This document shows, in pieces, positions 1-10,429 of a DNA stretch of 64,000 nucleotides. The notes under the pieces were generated by a model that ran no database searches, was not told the origin of the DNA, and saw only the letters and a program-made list of their open reading frames with translations. The position numbers and the translations under genes were made by a program. Source of the DNA: Cynocephalus volans (Eukaryota > Chordata > Mammalia > Dermoptera > Cynocephalidae); contig NC_084472.1 of assembly GCF_027409185.1 (NCBI RefSeq), positions 94,628,427-94,692,426 of the forward strand. The letters run 5' to 3'. Every line of letters begins with the position of its first letter. Positions within the stretch are counted from its first letter, which is position 1.

Positions 1-620
1 GCTCCTGTAGTCAAAGGTCTACCTGCTATACCCCTCATCCTGCAGAAGGCATCTGGGTGCAGGGAGTCTCACATACCCTCCTGAAGGTCGGGGTGGCAGT
101 ACACTGTCCTCTGGAATCTTTTCTCTAATGCTCTGCACTGACATCTGCTGACACGTGGCCAATCTTGTCTTTGTTAAGGCATGTATTGACACCTACTGAT
201 AAAGCTTCTGGTCACCCTCTGCCATCTGCCTCTAGCCACCAAGGCCTCACATTCTGAGGCCTCCGTGTCTATCATAGGCTTCTACTGGTTCATTTGTCCT
301 GTCACAATTGTGAGTCCCCTCATGCCTCAATGGGAGGGGACACTGGCTCTTCAGCCCAGCACTCACAAACTGAAAATAAAGGAGTATTATTCCTAGGCCA
401 TCCGCATGTAGAAGAGAAGTAAAGTGCCAACCTGCATGTTCTCTGACCTTCCTTTATCTGTCCATCCTTCATTTATCTACTTGGCCAAGTCCTAGGAGGA
501 TGCTAGGGCTGAGTACCTTACCTGAAATCCAGGCAGCACCTCTCACAGGCACATCCCTCAGAGTTTCCCCCTTCCTTCAGAGGGGAAGGCTCTCCTGCCC
601 ACCGGGAATTCCCCGTACAT
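1..620. other. Intergenic, nothing recognised
   Basis: No open frame with coding character and no repeat family that I can name with confidence. It may be the 5' part of the LTR-like sequence that follows. Confidence 0.4.
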
Positions 621-1160
621 CATGCCTTTGACCAACACCTTCCTCTCAGCTTGACTACACTTAACACAGGCTTCCTCCTGATTCTAGGCCCCTGGCCTCC
701 CTTTCCTTAGATAACATTTACTTTAGAAAACTTATCACTGGAAATTCTTTCCCTGCTTCTGTACGATGTAAGTAATTTTAAAAGCCACTTGCCAGTTTTT
801 CAATTCAAGAATGCCTTTCTCGAGGACCTAGGAGCCATCTCTTTGAAATGTAATCCTCAAGAAAGATGTCACCCCTACTTTCCAGTCTCTGTGGGACAGT
901 AAGAGCCTCACTTTGCTGTAAAACTACCTTCTGTTATAGAGACACAAGAAAGTTTACTTTTCCTTTGGGTAAAGCCCATCAGCAAACACAGATGGCCTAT
1001 GATCTCCCACTCTCTCCAGTTCTTAAAAACCCCACAGCCTTTGTTTCAGTGGAGTTGGGCTCAGACTGAGTTCTAGCCTCTCTCCCCTATTGCAATAGCC
1101 TTGAATAAAGTCTTTTTTATAGGTTTAACTGTGTCAGGTACAATTTTTTTTCTTTGACAC
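620..1160 (+). mobile_element. Probable old ERV1-type LTR
   Basis: The right half has the layout of a gammaretrovirus-like LTR: a pyrimidine-rich stretch, 'ttgcaatagccttgaataaag' containing a poly(A) signal (1104-1109), then a U-rich tail ending near 'ctttgaca'. The left boundary is uncertain and no target-site duplication was found, so this is a degenerate solo or partial LTR. No internal viral genes are present. Confidence 0.5.
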
Positions 1161-1499
1161 CTTCCACTCTCTCTAAAACTTACATTCAAATCATAGAAAG
1201 ATCCTAGGCAGCCAAATTTAAATCCTGAATATCTTTTTTTAAAACACAGGATTTAAAAACCCACATCTCCCTCAATAAATTGTTTCTCTGGACTGTTGTC
1301 TTGTTAACAGTTTTAAGTTCTTATTTTGGAATTGAAAAGAAGAATGTTGATTTTTAATAAGTTCTTACCTTCAATTTCTGCTATCACCATTGTATTGCTT
1401 TCTATGGCAATGGATACCTTTGGCTGAACAAAGTAAAGGTAAAAACAAACAAGAACAGAAAAACCTCATTAGTATTTTTCAAAAAGTTATCTCCACTTA

Positions 1500-1640
1500 T
1501 CACAGTCAGTGTCACTTATTATTCCTAGCGTATCCATCAGGTAGATGCTATTGTTATCCCCATTTTACAGGACATGAAGACCTACATATTGTAAATAACC
1601 AGTTTAAGGTCATGTAGCACAGTAGATATGGCAGGAACAC
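1500..1640 (+). repeat. MIR SINE fragment
   Basis: The order 'gttatccccattttacagg' followed by a short spacer and 'taaataaccagtttaaggtcatgtagc' is the conserved core and downstream part of an ancient mammalian MIR element. Confidence 0.55.
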
Positions 1641-2119
1641 AAAGAAGCAATAGAATTGGAAGTGAAGGAGAAAGGTTGAAGGCATAGACATCGGTTGGTT
1701 AAGAAAAAAAAGGAAACTAAGAGGAGACAAATTCTTATTAGAAAGGAAAAGGTCAAGGCCCTGGGGGACTCAAGATTGAAGAGAAGGTGAACTGGCAGTA
1801 AGGAAGCGAGAGTCCAAAAGAACGGCTCAGAGAGTGGGACCTTAGAGCCTAAAGCATTAGACGTAGATTTCAGGGTATAGAAAAGCTACGTTCATAGTCA
1901 TGGGAGCGGCTAGCAAAATTGAAGTGGAAGTAAAAGTCAATATGGGATTAAATTAGAAAACAGAATATATTAGTTGGCATATAGTAGATACTCCAGAAAT
2001 ATTAATAACCTTAAGAAAATCAGGAAATTAAAAGCTAGTTATGGATAGTGGGCTGTTTTCATATGCATATACTTGGCAATATTTTATTCTCTTTATTGGA
2101 GAAATAATTCAACAGCCTT

Positions 2120-2205
2120 GATGATCAGTTATAAAAGGGTTTCTCAGGGTGTGACTCAATGACCACAGTGTATCAGAATCACTTGAACAACTTAATGTAG
2201 GGGGA
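2120..2205. repeat. MER5-like hAT fragment, left part
   Basis: 'ttctcagggtgtgactcaat' followed by 'tatcagaatcacttgaacaac' resembles one arm of the MER5 group of non-autonomous hAT-Charlie transposons. A matching other arm lies at 3250-3370, so later insertions may have split this copy. Confidence 0.4.
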
Positions 2206-2593
2206 AATGGAGAAAGATTTTCAGATGGACCAAAGAGATTATTACTGGGTGTCTTCAATGGAAATCTCTGCCTTGTCTAGCATAACCTTCTGTGTTAACT
2301 GATTCTGTGGGGTCTCTGAGCCTTGCATTGTCTTTGAGCTGTTTGCAATTCTGTAAGTTGTAGATCACTGATATCAATACAAATGATTTTTGTCTACAGA
2401 CATGCAAATGACTGATTTCTGTTGGAAGTATAATTAACTTCCTTCCCTCCACCTCCACTGAAGAAGTCTGTTTTGAAACTATGAAGCAAATCCATTTTAG
2501 TGTTCCTTACTGCCTAGATATGTGTGGCTCTTTGAATTTTCCACAGAACTCACTGGAATATCTGACTAGCTCCCTCATTAATAAATGAGATAA

Positions 2594-2700
2594 AGCTGGT
2601 TGGTTTGCTCAGTTGGTTAGAGCTCAGTCTTATAACTCCAAGGTTACAGGTTCGGAACCCCATACTAGCCATCTGTCAAAAAAAAGGATAAACTTAAAAA
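2594..2700 (+). mobile_element. tRNA-Ile-derived SINE, monomer (CYN-like)
   Basis: The segment 'ggttggtttgctcagttgg' with 'ttagagctcagtcttataac' and 'ggttacaggttcggaacccc' follows a tRNA from A box through anticodon arm to B box, then runs into an A-rich tail. It is the same family as the copies at 18447, 32939, 39887 and 46404 but more diverged. Confidence 0.7.
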
Positions 2701-2779
2701 AATAATAATAAAGAATATTAAAAGAACAAAATAAATAATGTTTTTTAAAAATGAGTTAAATAAAACTTTTAACAAGTGC

Positions 2780-3172
2780 TATGAATGTGGTTTGAATGTG
2801 TCCCCCAAAGTTCATGTGTTGTAATCTTAATCCCCAATGCAACAGTGTTGGGAGATGGGACCTAATAAGAGGTGATTGGGTCATGAGGGCACAGTGCTTA
2901 TGAATGGATTAATGTCATTATCTCAGGAGTGGGTTAGTTATTGGGACAGTGCCTTGTTATAAAGTAAGTCTGGCCCGGGTGCCTCTCTCTGTCTTTCAAA
3001 CTCCCTTCCACCTTATGGAATTATTTCCACCATGGGATCACTTCACCAGATGCCGGTATCATGCTCTCGAACTTTCCAACCTCCAGAACCATGAGCCAAA
3101 TAAATTTCTGTTCATTAGAAATTATCCAGTCTGTGGTATTCTGTTCTATTAGCAGAAAAAGAACTAAGACAA
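2780..3172 (+). mobile_element. ERVL-MaLR-type solo LTR
   Basis: It begins 'tgaatgtggtttgaatgtgt' and ends 'aaagaactaagaca' after 'agccaaataaatttctgtt', the poly(A)-signal region of MST/MLT-type LTRs. Length is about 390 bp. The flanking duplication is imperfect ('gtgcta' versus 'agtcta'), so the exact ends are tentative. Confidence 0.65.
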
Positions 3173-3249
3173 GTCTAATTTTATATTTGTAAGTAAACCA
3201 TGATGCACCCTCTTTTAAACAATTTTCTTTTAACATCACTAAATATGCA

Positions 3250-3370
3250 GATTCCTATGCCCCACACTAGACCTACTGAATCAAAATTTCAGGCTTAAAG
3301 GCCCAAGAATCTGCATTGTTAACAAGCTCTTCAGGTAATTTTTAAGCTTACTGAAATGTATTAACCACTG
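3250..3370. repeat. MER5-like hAT fragment, right part
   Basis: 'cctactgaatcaaaatttc' followed by 'aagaatctgcattgttaacaagc' is typical of the interior and second arm of MER5-type MITEs. It may be the continuation of the piece at 2120-2205. Confidence 0.5.
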
Positions 3371-4339
3371 AGCTATATTAGTAACCCTTTAGGCTCAAAT
3401 AAATTACTGTATTTAAAATTCCATCCTCACCAAAGTAAACTTTTTGGTTCACAAAATGGTAAAAACAGAATAGAGGAGCTCAAATGCTCGCATTACAAAA
3501 AAAAAAAAAAAAGATGATACATTTTTGTGGTTATGGATATGCTAATTACCCTGATTAGATCATCACATATTGCATATATGCATTGAAATATAACCCTGTA
3601 CCCCATAAAAATGTGTAATTATTATGTGACAATTAAAATTTTTTTTAAATAATAGAAACCCTCTTATTCAATAATATCAGGACCAGTAATGGGTAGATTA
3701 ATCACAAACTTCATTTAAAAGGAGGAAATCTAAGAATGTACAAAGCTAAGAATTTCATGTACGAAGTTTTCAATTTCAAAACACATGTGTAAATAAGTTT
3801 TCCAATATTTTGATGCAGGGTCAAAGCCCTGCATGGATTCACTGATTGGAGTTTCCTGCAGAAACCACGCCAATGATGCATTGTCACCGACTTCTAGTTT
3901 TGCCTTCTGTAAAGTGAAAACTGGGACCAAGCAATCTGAGAACTGAATCCTAGACTGTACAATTTTCCAATTTATTTCCAGTTGTCTTGCCTACAATGAA
4001 TCTGGCAGCAACTGTTCAAATGTCTCATCTTTCCAATGCATGCAGCTTATTTTTCAGAGAAACAATACTCTTTTGATACTCATTTTCTCAGTTTACATAA
4101 TATTTAATCAAATTACATGATGACAACAACAAGAACAAATGGCACAAACATATCTGGGAACAAACACAACTGTGTCTTAGAACATATACGAGTTGAGTGA
4201 TGGGAATGGAAATGTACAGGCATTAAAAGTAACAAGAGAGCTTTCAGCGTGCAATGGACATCAGTCAGTAGGTTGTACGGGGGTACCAGAGTGTTGGAGC
4301 ATCAGGCAAATCAGCAATGTGGAAGTCAGATATAATAAA

Positions 4340-4585
4340 TATTTCAAGTTGTGAAGGGGACACTCTAAGCAGGGCAAATTTTTCTGTAAAGGACCAGGTA
4401 GTAAATATTTTAGGCTTTGCAAGCCGTATAGTCTCTGCAGCAACTCCTCAACTCTGCCACTGCAGCAGGAAAGCAGCCACAGACACGTGGCTGTGATCCA
4501 AGAAAACTTCATTTACAAAAACAGGCAGCTGGCCTGAGGGCCACATACACATCTTGCTCTTTTATACCACCTGCTAAGCCAGTAG
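4340..4585 (+). repeat. hAT-type non-autonomous DNA transposon
   Basis: 'tttctgtaaaggaccaggta', 'taggctttgcaagccgta', 'gcaactcctcaactctgcc' and 'acttcatttacaaaaacagg' occur in the order of a common mammalian hAT MITE. I do not name the subfamily. Confidence 0.6.
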
Positions 4586-4982
4586 CTCCCAACCTTTTTA
4601 ACCACCAAGGATTACTTCTAATCCCCACCCCCCCATCCAATTCCATGTTTTGAAAACCTTAAAAAACACACAAAGTATATTTACATAATTTTTTGTTTTC
4701 CTATTTTATTTTAATCAATCAATGATACATAAGGCTACTCATTCGATCAGTATGAGATAACCAAGATTACTAAACTCCGTTGACTTAATTCTGGATAGAA
4801 ATACATTCTGCCATATTTTTTTTTTAAATCCATGCAGGTTTATATAGTATGGGTACGTTTGTTGAGATTTTTGAAGTATTAAACACAACCTTTTGATATC
4901 TCCACACCTGACCCCTCATTATGACATTCAAGGATTCCTTAGGATACTGAGGATATTAGACTGGAATCCACTGCTCCGTGTG

Positions 4983-5021
4983 AACAAATGAATGAATGAA
5001 TGAATGAATGAATGAATGAAC
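4983..5021. repeat. (GAAT)n microsatellite
   Basis: About nine tandem copies of a 4-bp unit (gaat/atga), followed by an A/G-rich stretch. Confidence 0.95.
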
Positions 5022-5649
5022 AAAAAAAGGAGGGAGGGAAGAAGGAAGAGCATATCTAATAATTGTAAATTAATCAATGAAAGTGTATTTCATAATCATT
5101 TTATCAACTTTGGGTTGCCAGATCCAACAAGTTACCAACATGGTTCCATGGGGTCATTCCAGCTCTAATCAGATTTTATTTTCACCCATTAACTGTATTA
5201 CCAGCATCATACTGAAATATTCAGAACTTCTGACTTCATTCTCTGAATAATTTAGTTATCAGTTACCTGAAACACTCCTTAATAGAAGGAATACTGCTAG
5301 GAATGAAAATAATTACAGGGATAAAAGTGTTTGGGGGGGTGGGGGGAGATTTTGTTGTCTTGCTTGAATGGAACAAAAGTTATCGATCAATACTTTTTAG
5401 CAGACTTTTGACATAGTTGTCTCTTTCACGCCTATCAGTTCCTATAATCTCAGCTCTATTTCCTCCATTCTTCCTCTTGCAATCATAAGTATTTGTCTAC
5501 TTTTCATATCAGATTTATATGATTCTTCTCTGTTTTTTTTTATCCAAGCAACAGAACACAATTTTAGTAAAATTAGTGCAACTGGTCTGAACCCAATAAA
5601 GAGCTCACTGTTTGCATTTACATTCCCTCTGCTCTTAAGATGAAATCAC

Positions 5650-5860
5650 TCCTTTTTTTAAAATCAAAACATAATTGATTATACATATCTATAGGGTACA
5701 GCATTGAATATCAATATCCATGTGCAATATGTGATACTCAAATCAGGATAATTAGTATATTCAACATTACACAATGTAATCTTTTTTTGTGGCCTTTTAC
5801 CAATTCCACTCCTAAACCTAGTCTTTTGTCACCAGAAAATGGGAAGAACGTACATTATAC
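5650..5860 (-). mobile_element. LINE-1 3' end fragment
   Basis: On the + strand it reads 'aattgattatacatatcta', 'ggtacagcattgaatatcaa', then a C-rich stretch, the reverse complement of a mammalian L1 3' UTR. Similar sequence occurs at the left end of the element at 12616. Confidence 0.55.
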
Positions 5861-6569
5861 ACTTGTCAGAATAAATTGTTCTGCCTTGCTTTTTTTAAAA
5901 AAAGATCGAGTAGTACATTTCTTCCAGCAAAATCAAGAAGTAAAATTATAGAAAGGCAAAACATATGGCTGTTTAGTCTTTGCATGATTATGCTAACAAA
6001 GCATAAAGACCAGCTTAAATGTTCATTTCAAATGAAAGACAATTTTTGAGAGGGGAGGGGTTAGTCATTTATAAAAGCTCCTTTATTTAAATTAGTGCTA
6101 GTAAATATAAAGACTCTCCTTCAGTTAAAGCCTTTTACAAGAACACTTTAAAGCATAATTGGTTTTGCCCCTGTTTACAAACTGTTTTGTACAAACAAAG
6201 CCACTGTTTACAACTGAGCATCAAAGAAGCTTTCACATGTGATTATGAAGATCTTGCCTCTTACAAAGTGCTATGTGCAACCTTAGATTTCTACCATTTT
6301 GGCTTTCTACTTTCATAGCAATAAGCACACCCCTCCCACTTCTCCCCATCCATATATACTCCTCCTCTATTTAATACACAATTTTTCTCATAGTACTCCT
6401 ACCCATCTTTACCTATAAAACATGACAGAAGAGAACATATAGAACACGTATTAAGTATTGTATGTAGTCAGACAATTTTCCTTTTAAAAAACTTAATGTT
6501 TTCCTTTCAAAGAGGAGATAATCTAGGAACCTTCTCTAGCTGCCAGTAATGAAAGCATAAATTCTAGGT

Positions 6570-6735
6570 CAATGGTTCCCAAATTCGCCTGACCATAAGA
6601 ATCACTTGTGGCACTTGTCAAAAAGACATAGTCCTGGGTCGCATCCGTGATCTGAATCAGAATCTCTAGGTGAGAGGTCTGGGAATCTGTATTTTAGACA
6701 AATGTCTGCCGTGATTCTATGATCAGTAAAGCCTG
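6570..6735. repeat. MER5-type hAT MITE
   Basis: 'caatggttcccaaattcgcc' with 'aagaatcacttgtggcactt', 'ctgaatcagaatctctaggt' and 'ctgggaatctgtattttaga' is close to a full MER5-type element. Confidence 0.7.
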
Positions 6736-7544
6736 GAAAATGACACTAGGATCCTTGTCACTGAAGAACCTCGAAAACTTGGAACTTACAGAAAATATTA
6801 TGACTAGAATTTCAGAGTTTTCGCTTTGCTAAAAACAGTGTTTGTCCAAGAATCCTCAACTCATCAAGACCTCAGAATGCTAATGTATCTCCTGAAAACC
6901 TCAGACACCTGGGAGGAGCTGAAAAATAAGTTAATTAAAAGCCAATGTTTAACTTCAAAACAGGGCAGGAGCAGAAGAAAATATGGATTTTTCTTGATTC
7001 TAGTACAGAGCATTACATTTGGTTCTACAAACTAAAATTGGTCTTATTTTCATTTTTGTAACTTTTTGCTATAACTCTGCATATATAGAGAGGCTGGGCA
7101 AGGAGGAAAGAAATCCAGAAAAAGGAATATACCATCCCTTACGGACTTCCCCAGGCAACCAACCAGTCAATAGCCAATTGCTCTTACTTCTCCCTGCGCC
7201 ACCAGCTTCCCTCTCTACTGCTCTATTGAAAGTACTCCCTCAGTCATCATCTCAATGTCTACCCTTCAGTGGTCCTCTTCTATCTTGTTCTCCTAAACTT
7301 CTACAATATTAATATTGCTCTTTCTGGAAATTCTCCTTAGTCTTGATTTCTCTAATTTTACTCTAACCATGTTCTTTCCTCTCTTTCTTCCTGTCTCTTC
7401 TTCTTTCTATCCCTTTACTGTAGACATGCAGTATGGCTTAGTTCTTATTTTCTGGTCTCTCCCCTATTCATTCCCTCAAAGCATGCATCCGTTCTCTCAG
7501 TTTCAGCCTCCTCTCTGGGTGATGATAACCATCTAATAACGATG

Positions 7545-7720
7545 TTGCTGACGATCACTGCTCACATCTACTGAGCACTTACGAAGTGAATTATAAGCAC
7601 TCTGTATGATTTATAGCATTCGATCTTTCCAACCTTAAGAGATACTATTATTGGCCCAATTTTAAGGATGAAGAGATTGAGATTTTGATCAAAACCCTGA
7701 AAAGCCAACATGAACAGCCT
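7545..7720. repeat. MIR SINE
   Basis: 'tactgagcacttacgaagtg', 'aagcactctgtatgatttat' and 'attggcccaattttaaggatg' follow the order of an ancient MIR copy. Confidence 0.55.
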
Positions 7721-8109
7721 CCCATCCTGTCTCTTTTGTTAATGACTCTGGTAATCACTATATGTGAATTACTATGGTATTAAAAATAAGGAAGTATTGT
7801 GAAAATACTGGAAAAGATGTTATAATAGGGGGTCAGGATCTAAGAATTCACACTAATCTGTGAATTATTTGCAATGATTTTGTTTTCTGAGTCAGGTTTG
7901 AGATGGACCCATCCTGATTCATTGGTACCACCAGGGATCATGAATTTAATAACTTTTCCTAATGTTCTCATAGCCAAACTGGTCTCTATGTTTTCTACTT
8001 TATGTAAAGAGCCACAGCTTCAGTGGGAGGGTCCTGGTATCCCCTTCACTGCAGAATTATCATCCCGGAGTACCGCTCTGTTCATCTCAGTCCCGGGCTA
8101 GTTAATCAG

Positions 8110-8470
8110 TCTCAATTGCTTACTGACCTCATTCAAATTCTTCAACTACAACATGACCCCAGTTTACCTTCCCAATCCTAGTTCCCATTGCTCTACTCTA
8201 CAGGCCCTGTGCTCCAACCGACTGGACTACTCACTGCTTTTTACACCAGCCCTGTTCTACCTCCATGCCTTGGCCCATACTCTTTCCACCATCTGACCTG
8301 CATATCTCTCCCCATCTGTGAAAATCCTACCCATTGTTCAAGACCCTTCTCAGATGCCACTCTACTGTTAAGCTTCTCCTGATCTCTGAAACAAGAGATG
8401 AGCACCAACTCCTTTGAGGCTGCAACATGCTGCCTCCACACCCTGCAATAACATTTTATTTGTACCTCTC
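8110..8470 (+). mobile_element. LINE-2 3' ORF2 fragment
   Basis: The order 'caggccctgtgctccaacc', 'ttctacctccatgccttgg', 'cccatctgtgaaaatcctac' and 'ttcaagacccttctcagatg' matches the C-terminal coding end of L2 ORF2. It is far too decayed to encode protein. Confidence 0.6.
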
Positions 8471-8479
8471 TGAAGGCCC

Positions 8480-8720
8480 TTTGATATCTAAAAATAATAG
8501 TAATATTTATGATGCACTTACTATTCATCAGGGGCTTTTTAAAAAAAAGCTTTACTATATTGATTGAGGTCATCCCATTTTATACCTGAAGAAACTTCGA
8601 TAGACAAAGGTTAAATAACTCGCCCAAAGTCATACAGCTCATGGAGAGAGACCAAGTTTTGTCCACTCAAAAAGTCTGCCTGCAGAAGCTACACTCTTTA
8701 CCTATGTGCTCTACTGACCC
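8480..8720. repeat. MIR SINE
   Basis: 'cattttatacctgaagaaac', 'taaataactcgcccaaagtc' and 'atacagctcatggagagaga' are the diagnostic MIR core order. Confidence 0.7.
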
Positions 8721-8989
8721 TCATCCCCACTGTCCCTTAAAGGCCCTCAACATCCGGCCCTGAGGCTGAAGCATCTTTTGTATCCCCCAAACACAGTGGC
8801 TCACACCGAGACAACAGAGAAGTAAATAAGGAACTGACTTCCAAAGGCCTCCATGATATGCATTTCCCCACCCATCCCATGTTTCTCCCTCTGTCCCCCT
8901 ACGTCACCGCCTCCTCTCTCGTCAAGTCCCACTCCTCATTGTCCCCTTCTCTTCAGCGCCTCTCAGCTTAACTTCAGGATTTAGGACAT

Positions 8990-9560
8990 TCCTACTTCAA
9001 CAGACATTTATGCAGCGACTACTCCGAAGCAGGCAATGAGGAGGGTAGAAGTGACACGAGGATGACTATGCTACAATTCCCAATTTTTAAAAAAAGTACA
9101 CAATTAAGTTAGAACATGAGAAATGCAGGATATTTAAGAAAATACAGGAGGTCATTCAAAGGTAGCTTCTTTGGAGGAAAAGAGGCCTGAGTTTGTCTTA
9201 AAGGTTGCAAAAGGGCCAGTGAAAAGGAGGGTGGGTGCAAAGGGCAGCATTCTAGGCAGCAGAAGCAAACACAGTGTTCTAAGTTTTCCAGTAATTCAGT
9301 CTAACTGGAACTAAAGTGCCAGGGGTTAAGTGGTGGAAAAGAGGCCAGAGCATCAATAGTTTATTAACTGATGCGAGGATTCTCCCTCTCCCAGACCCTC
9401 TCCCAAAGAAATGGGCTGCCTTTAATAGATTTAGGTAGGAGAATAATAATGACCAAGGATTTCTTTTTATAAAGATCCCTCAGGCAGCACTATGGAAGAG
9501 GGTTTGGAAGGGGAAGAATTATAAATCTGTTGAAGAGATTGAAACGGGCAGGAGAAATAT
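8990..9560 (-). mobile_element. LINE-2 fragment, minus strand
   Basis: Begins 'ttcaacagacatttatgcag' (reverse complement of the L2 3' terminus) and continues with 'agcattctaggcagcagaag' and 'gaaaagaggccagagcatc'. The same order is found in the L2 tracts at 51630 and 54890. Confidence 0.55.
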
Positions 9561-10064
9561 TCAGGAGACTGACTCCAGGACAGCCTCGCTCAAGACCACC
9601 CTAAGCGAAAATACTTCTGACTGCATTAGTCCTTCATGCCACCGTCCCACCCACCTACACCCACACTCCTGCAGCACTTGTGAAGTCTGCAGCCCCAAAT
9701 TTGGCTTTTAATTATATTGTATGTTACTCCCTAAGTGTTGCTTGTACTTTATTCACGTCTCCCTAGATAAAACAACACAGTAAGCGTTTATGCAATTGAA
9801 ATGGGTTTTTAAGTCGTCGAGGCCAGAGCCCTGACTTACTCCCTGGGCTCCGCGCTACCCACCCGCCCTCGCCGCCCACGAGCGGGCCCAGCCCTCGGCC
9901 TCGCCAGGCGGTCAGGCCCGGTCGGCTGCAGACAAGCACGGGGAGGCCTGACTGAGTCGTTTCACCTCCTGGCTGACCAGATCGTCGCCCGCTCCCGAGA
10001 CCTGGCAGGAGGCTGTCTCGAGAGTGGCAGAAGACGCCTGCCACGGCTGTTAGACCCGCCGTGT

Positions 10065-10078
10065 CCACCAGGGGGCGC
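10065..10078 (+). promoter_or_regulatory. CTCF-type binding motif
   Basis: 'ccaccagggggcgc' matches the core CTCF consensus at essentially every informative base. It lies about 300 bp upstream of the FRG1 start codon at the left edge of the CpG-rich promoter. Occupancy is inferred, not shown. Confidence 0.7.
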
Positions 10079-10367
10079 ATCCTGCTCGGTTTCCAGTTGC
10101 CTGGGCTCCGCAAGACGGAGCAAATGAACGCTGATATATTTAGACCCTCTGCAGTGGCCGTAGCTCCTGACAGTAAAAACAGGAAGTAGAACTTTTTATT
10201 TGGGACTCAATATTCGGGTGAAAAAGGCGAGGGACTCCGGAGGGACTTGTTCGCTCCGGCAGCTGCATACGCTTTCAGGGGGTCCTTTTCCGCCCGTTCC
10301 TGCCCCCGTTGAGGTATTTTGTCCCGAGCCGGGTCCCGTCTCTTTGTGCGGAAGCCTCCGCAGAACC

Positions 10368-10429
10368 ATGGCCGAATACTCCTATGTCAAGTCCACCAAA
10401 CTCGTGCTCAAAGGAACCAAGACCAAGAG
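10368..10429 (+). CDS. FRG1: FRG1 coding exon 1
   Basis: Encodes [20 protein letters not shown] plus the first two bases of Ser21. The start sits in 'gaaccatgg', a strong Kozak context. The donor is 'aagag|gtgagg'. The 5' UTR continues upstream in the CpG-rich region. Confidence 0.96.

Noticed and set aside
9763-10113. 116-codon minus frame upstream of FRG1, a possible divergent gene
   Set aside because: It overlaps the CpG-rich promoter and CTCF motif. The peptide has no recognisable family and no splice-supported extension, so a bidirectional gene is not supported.
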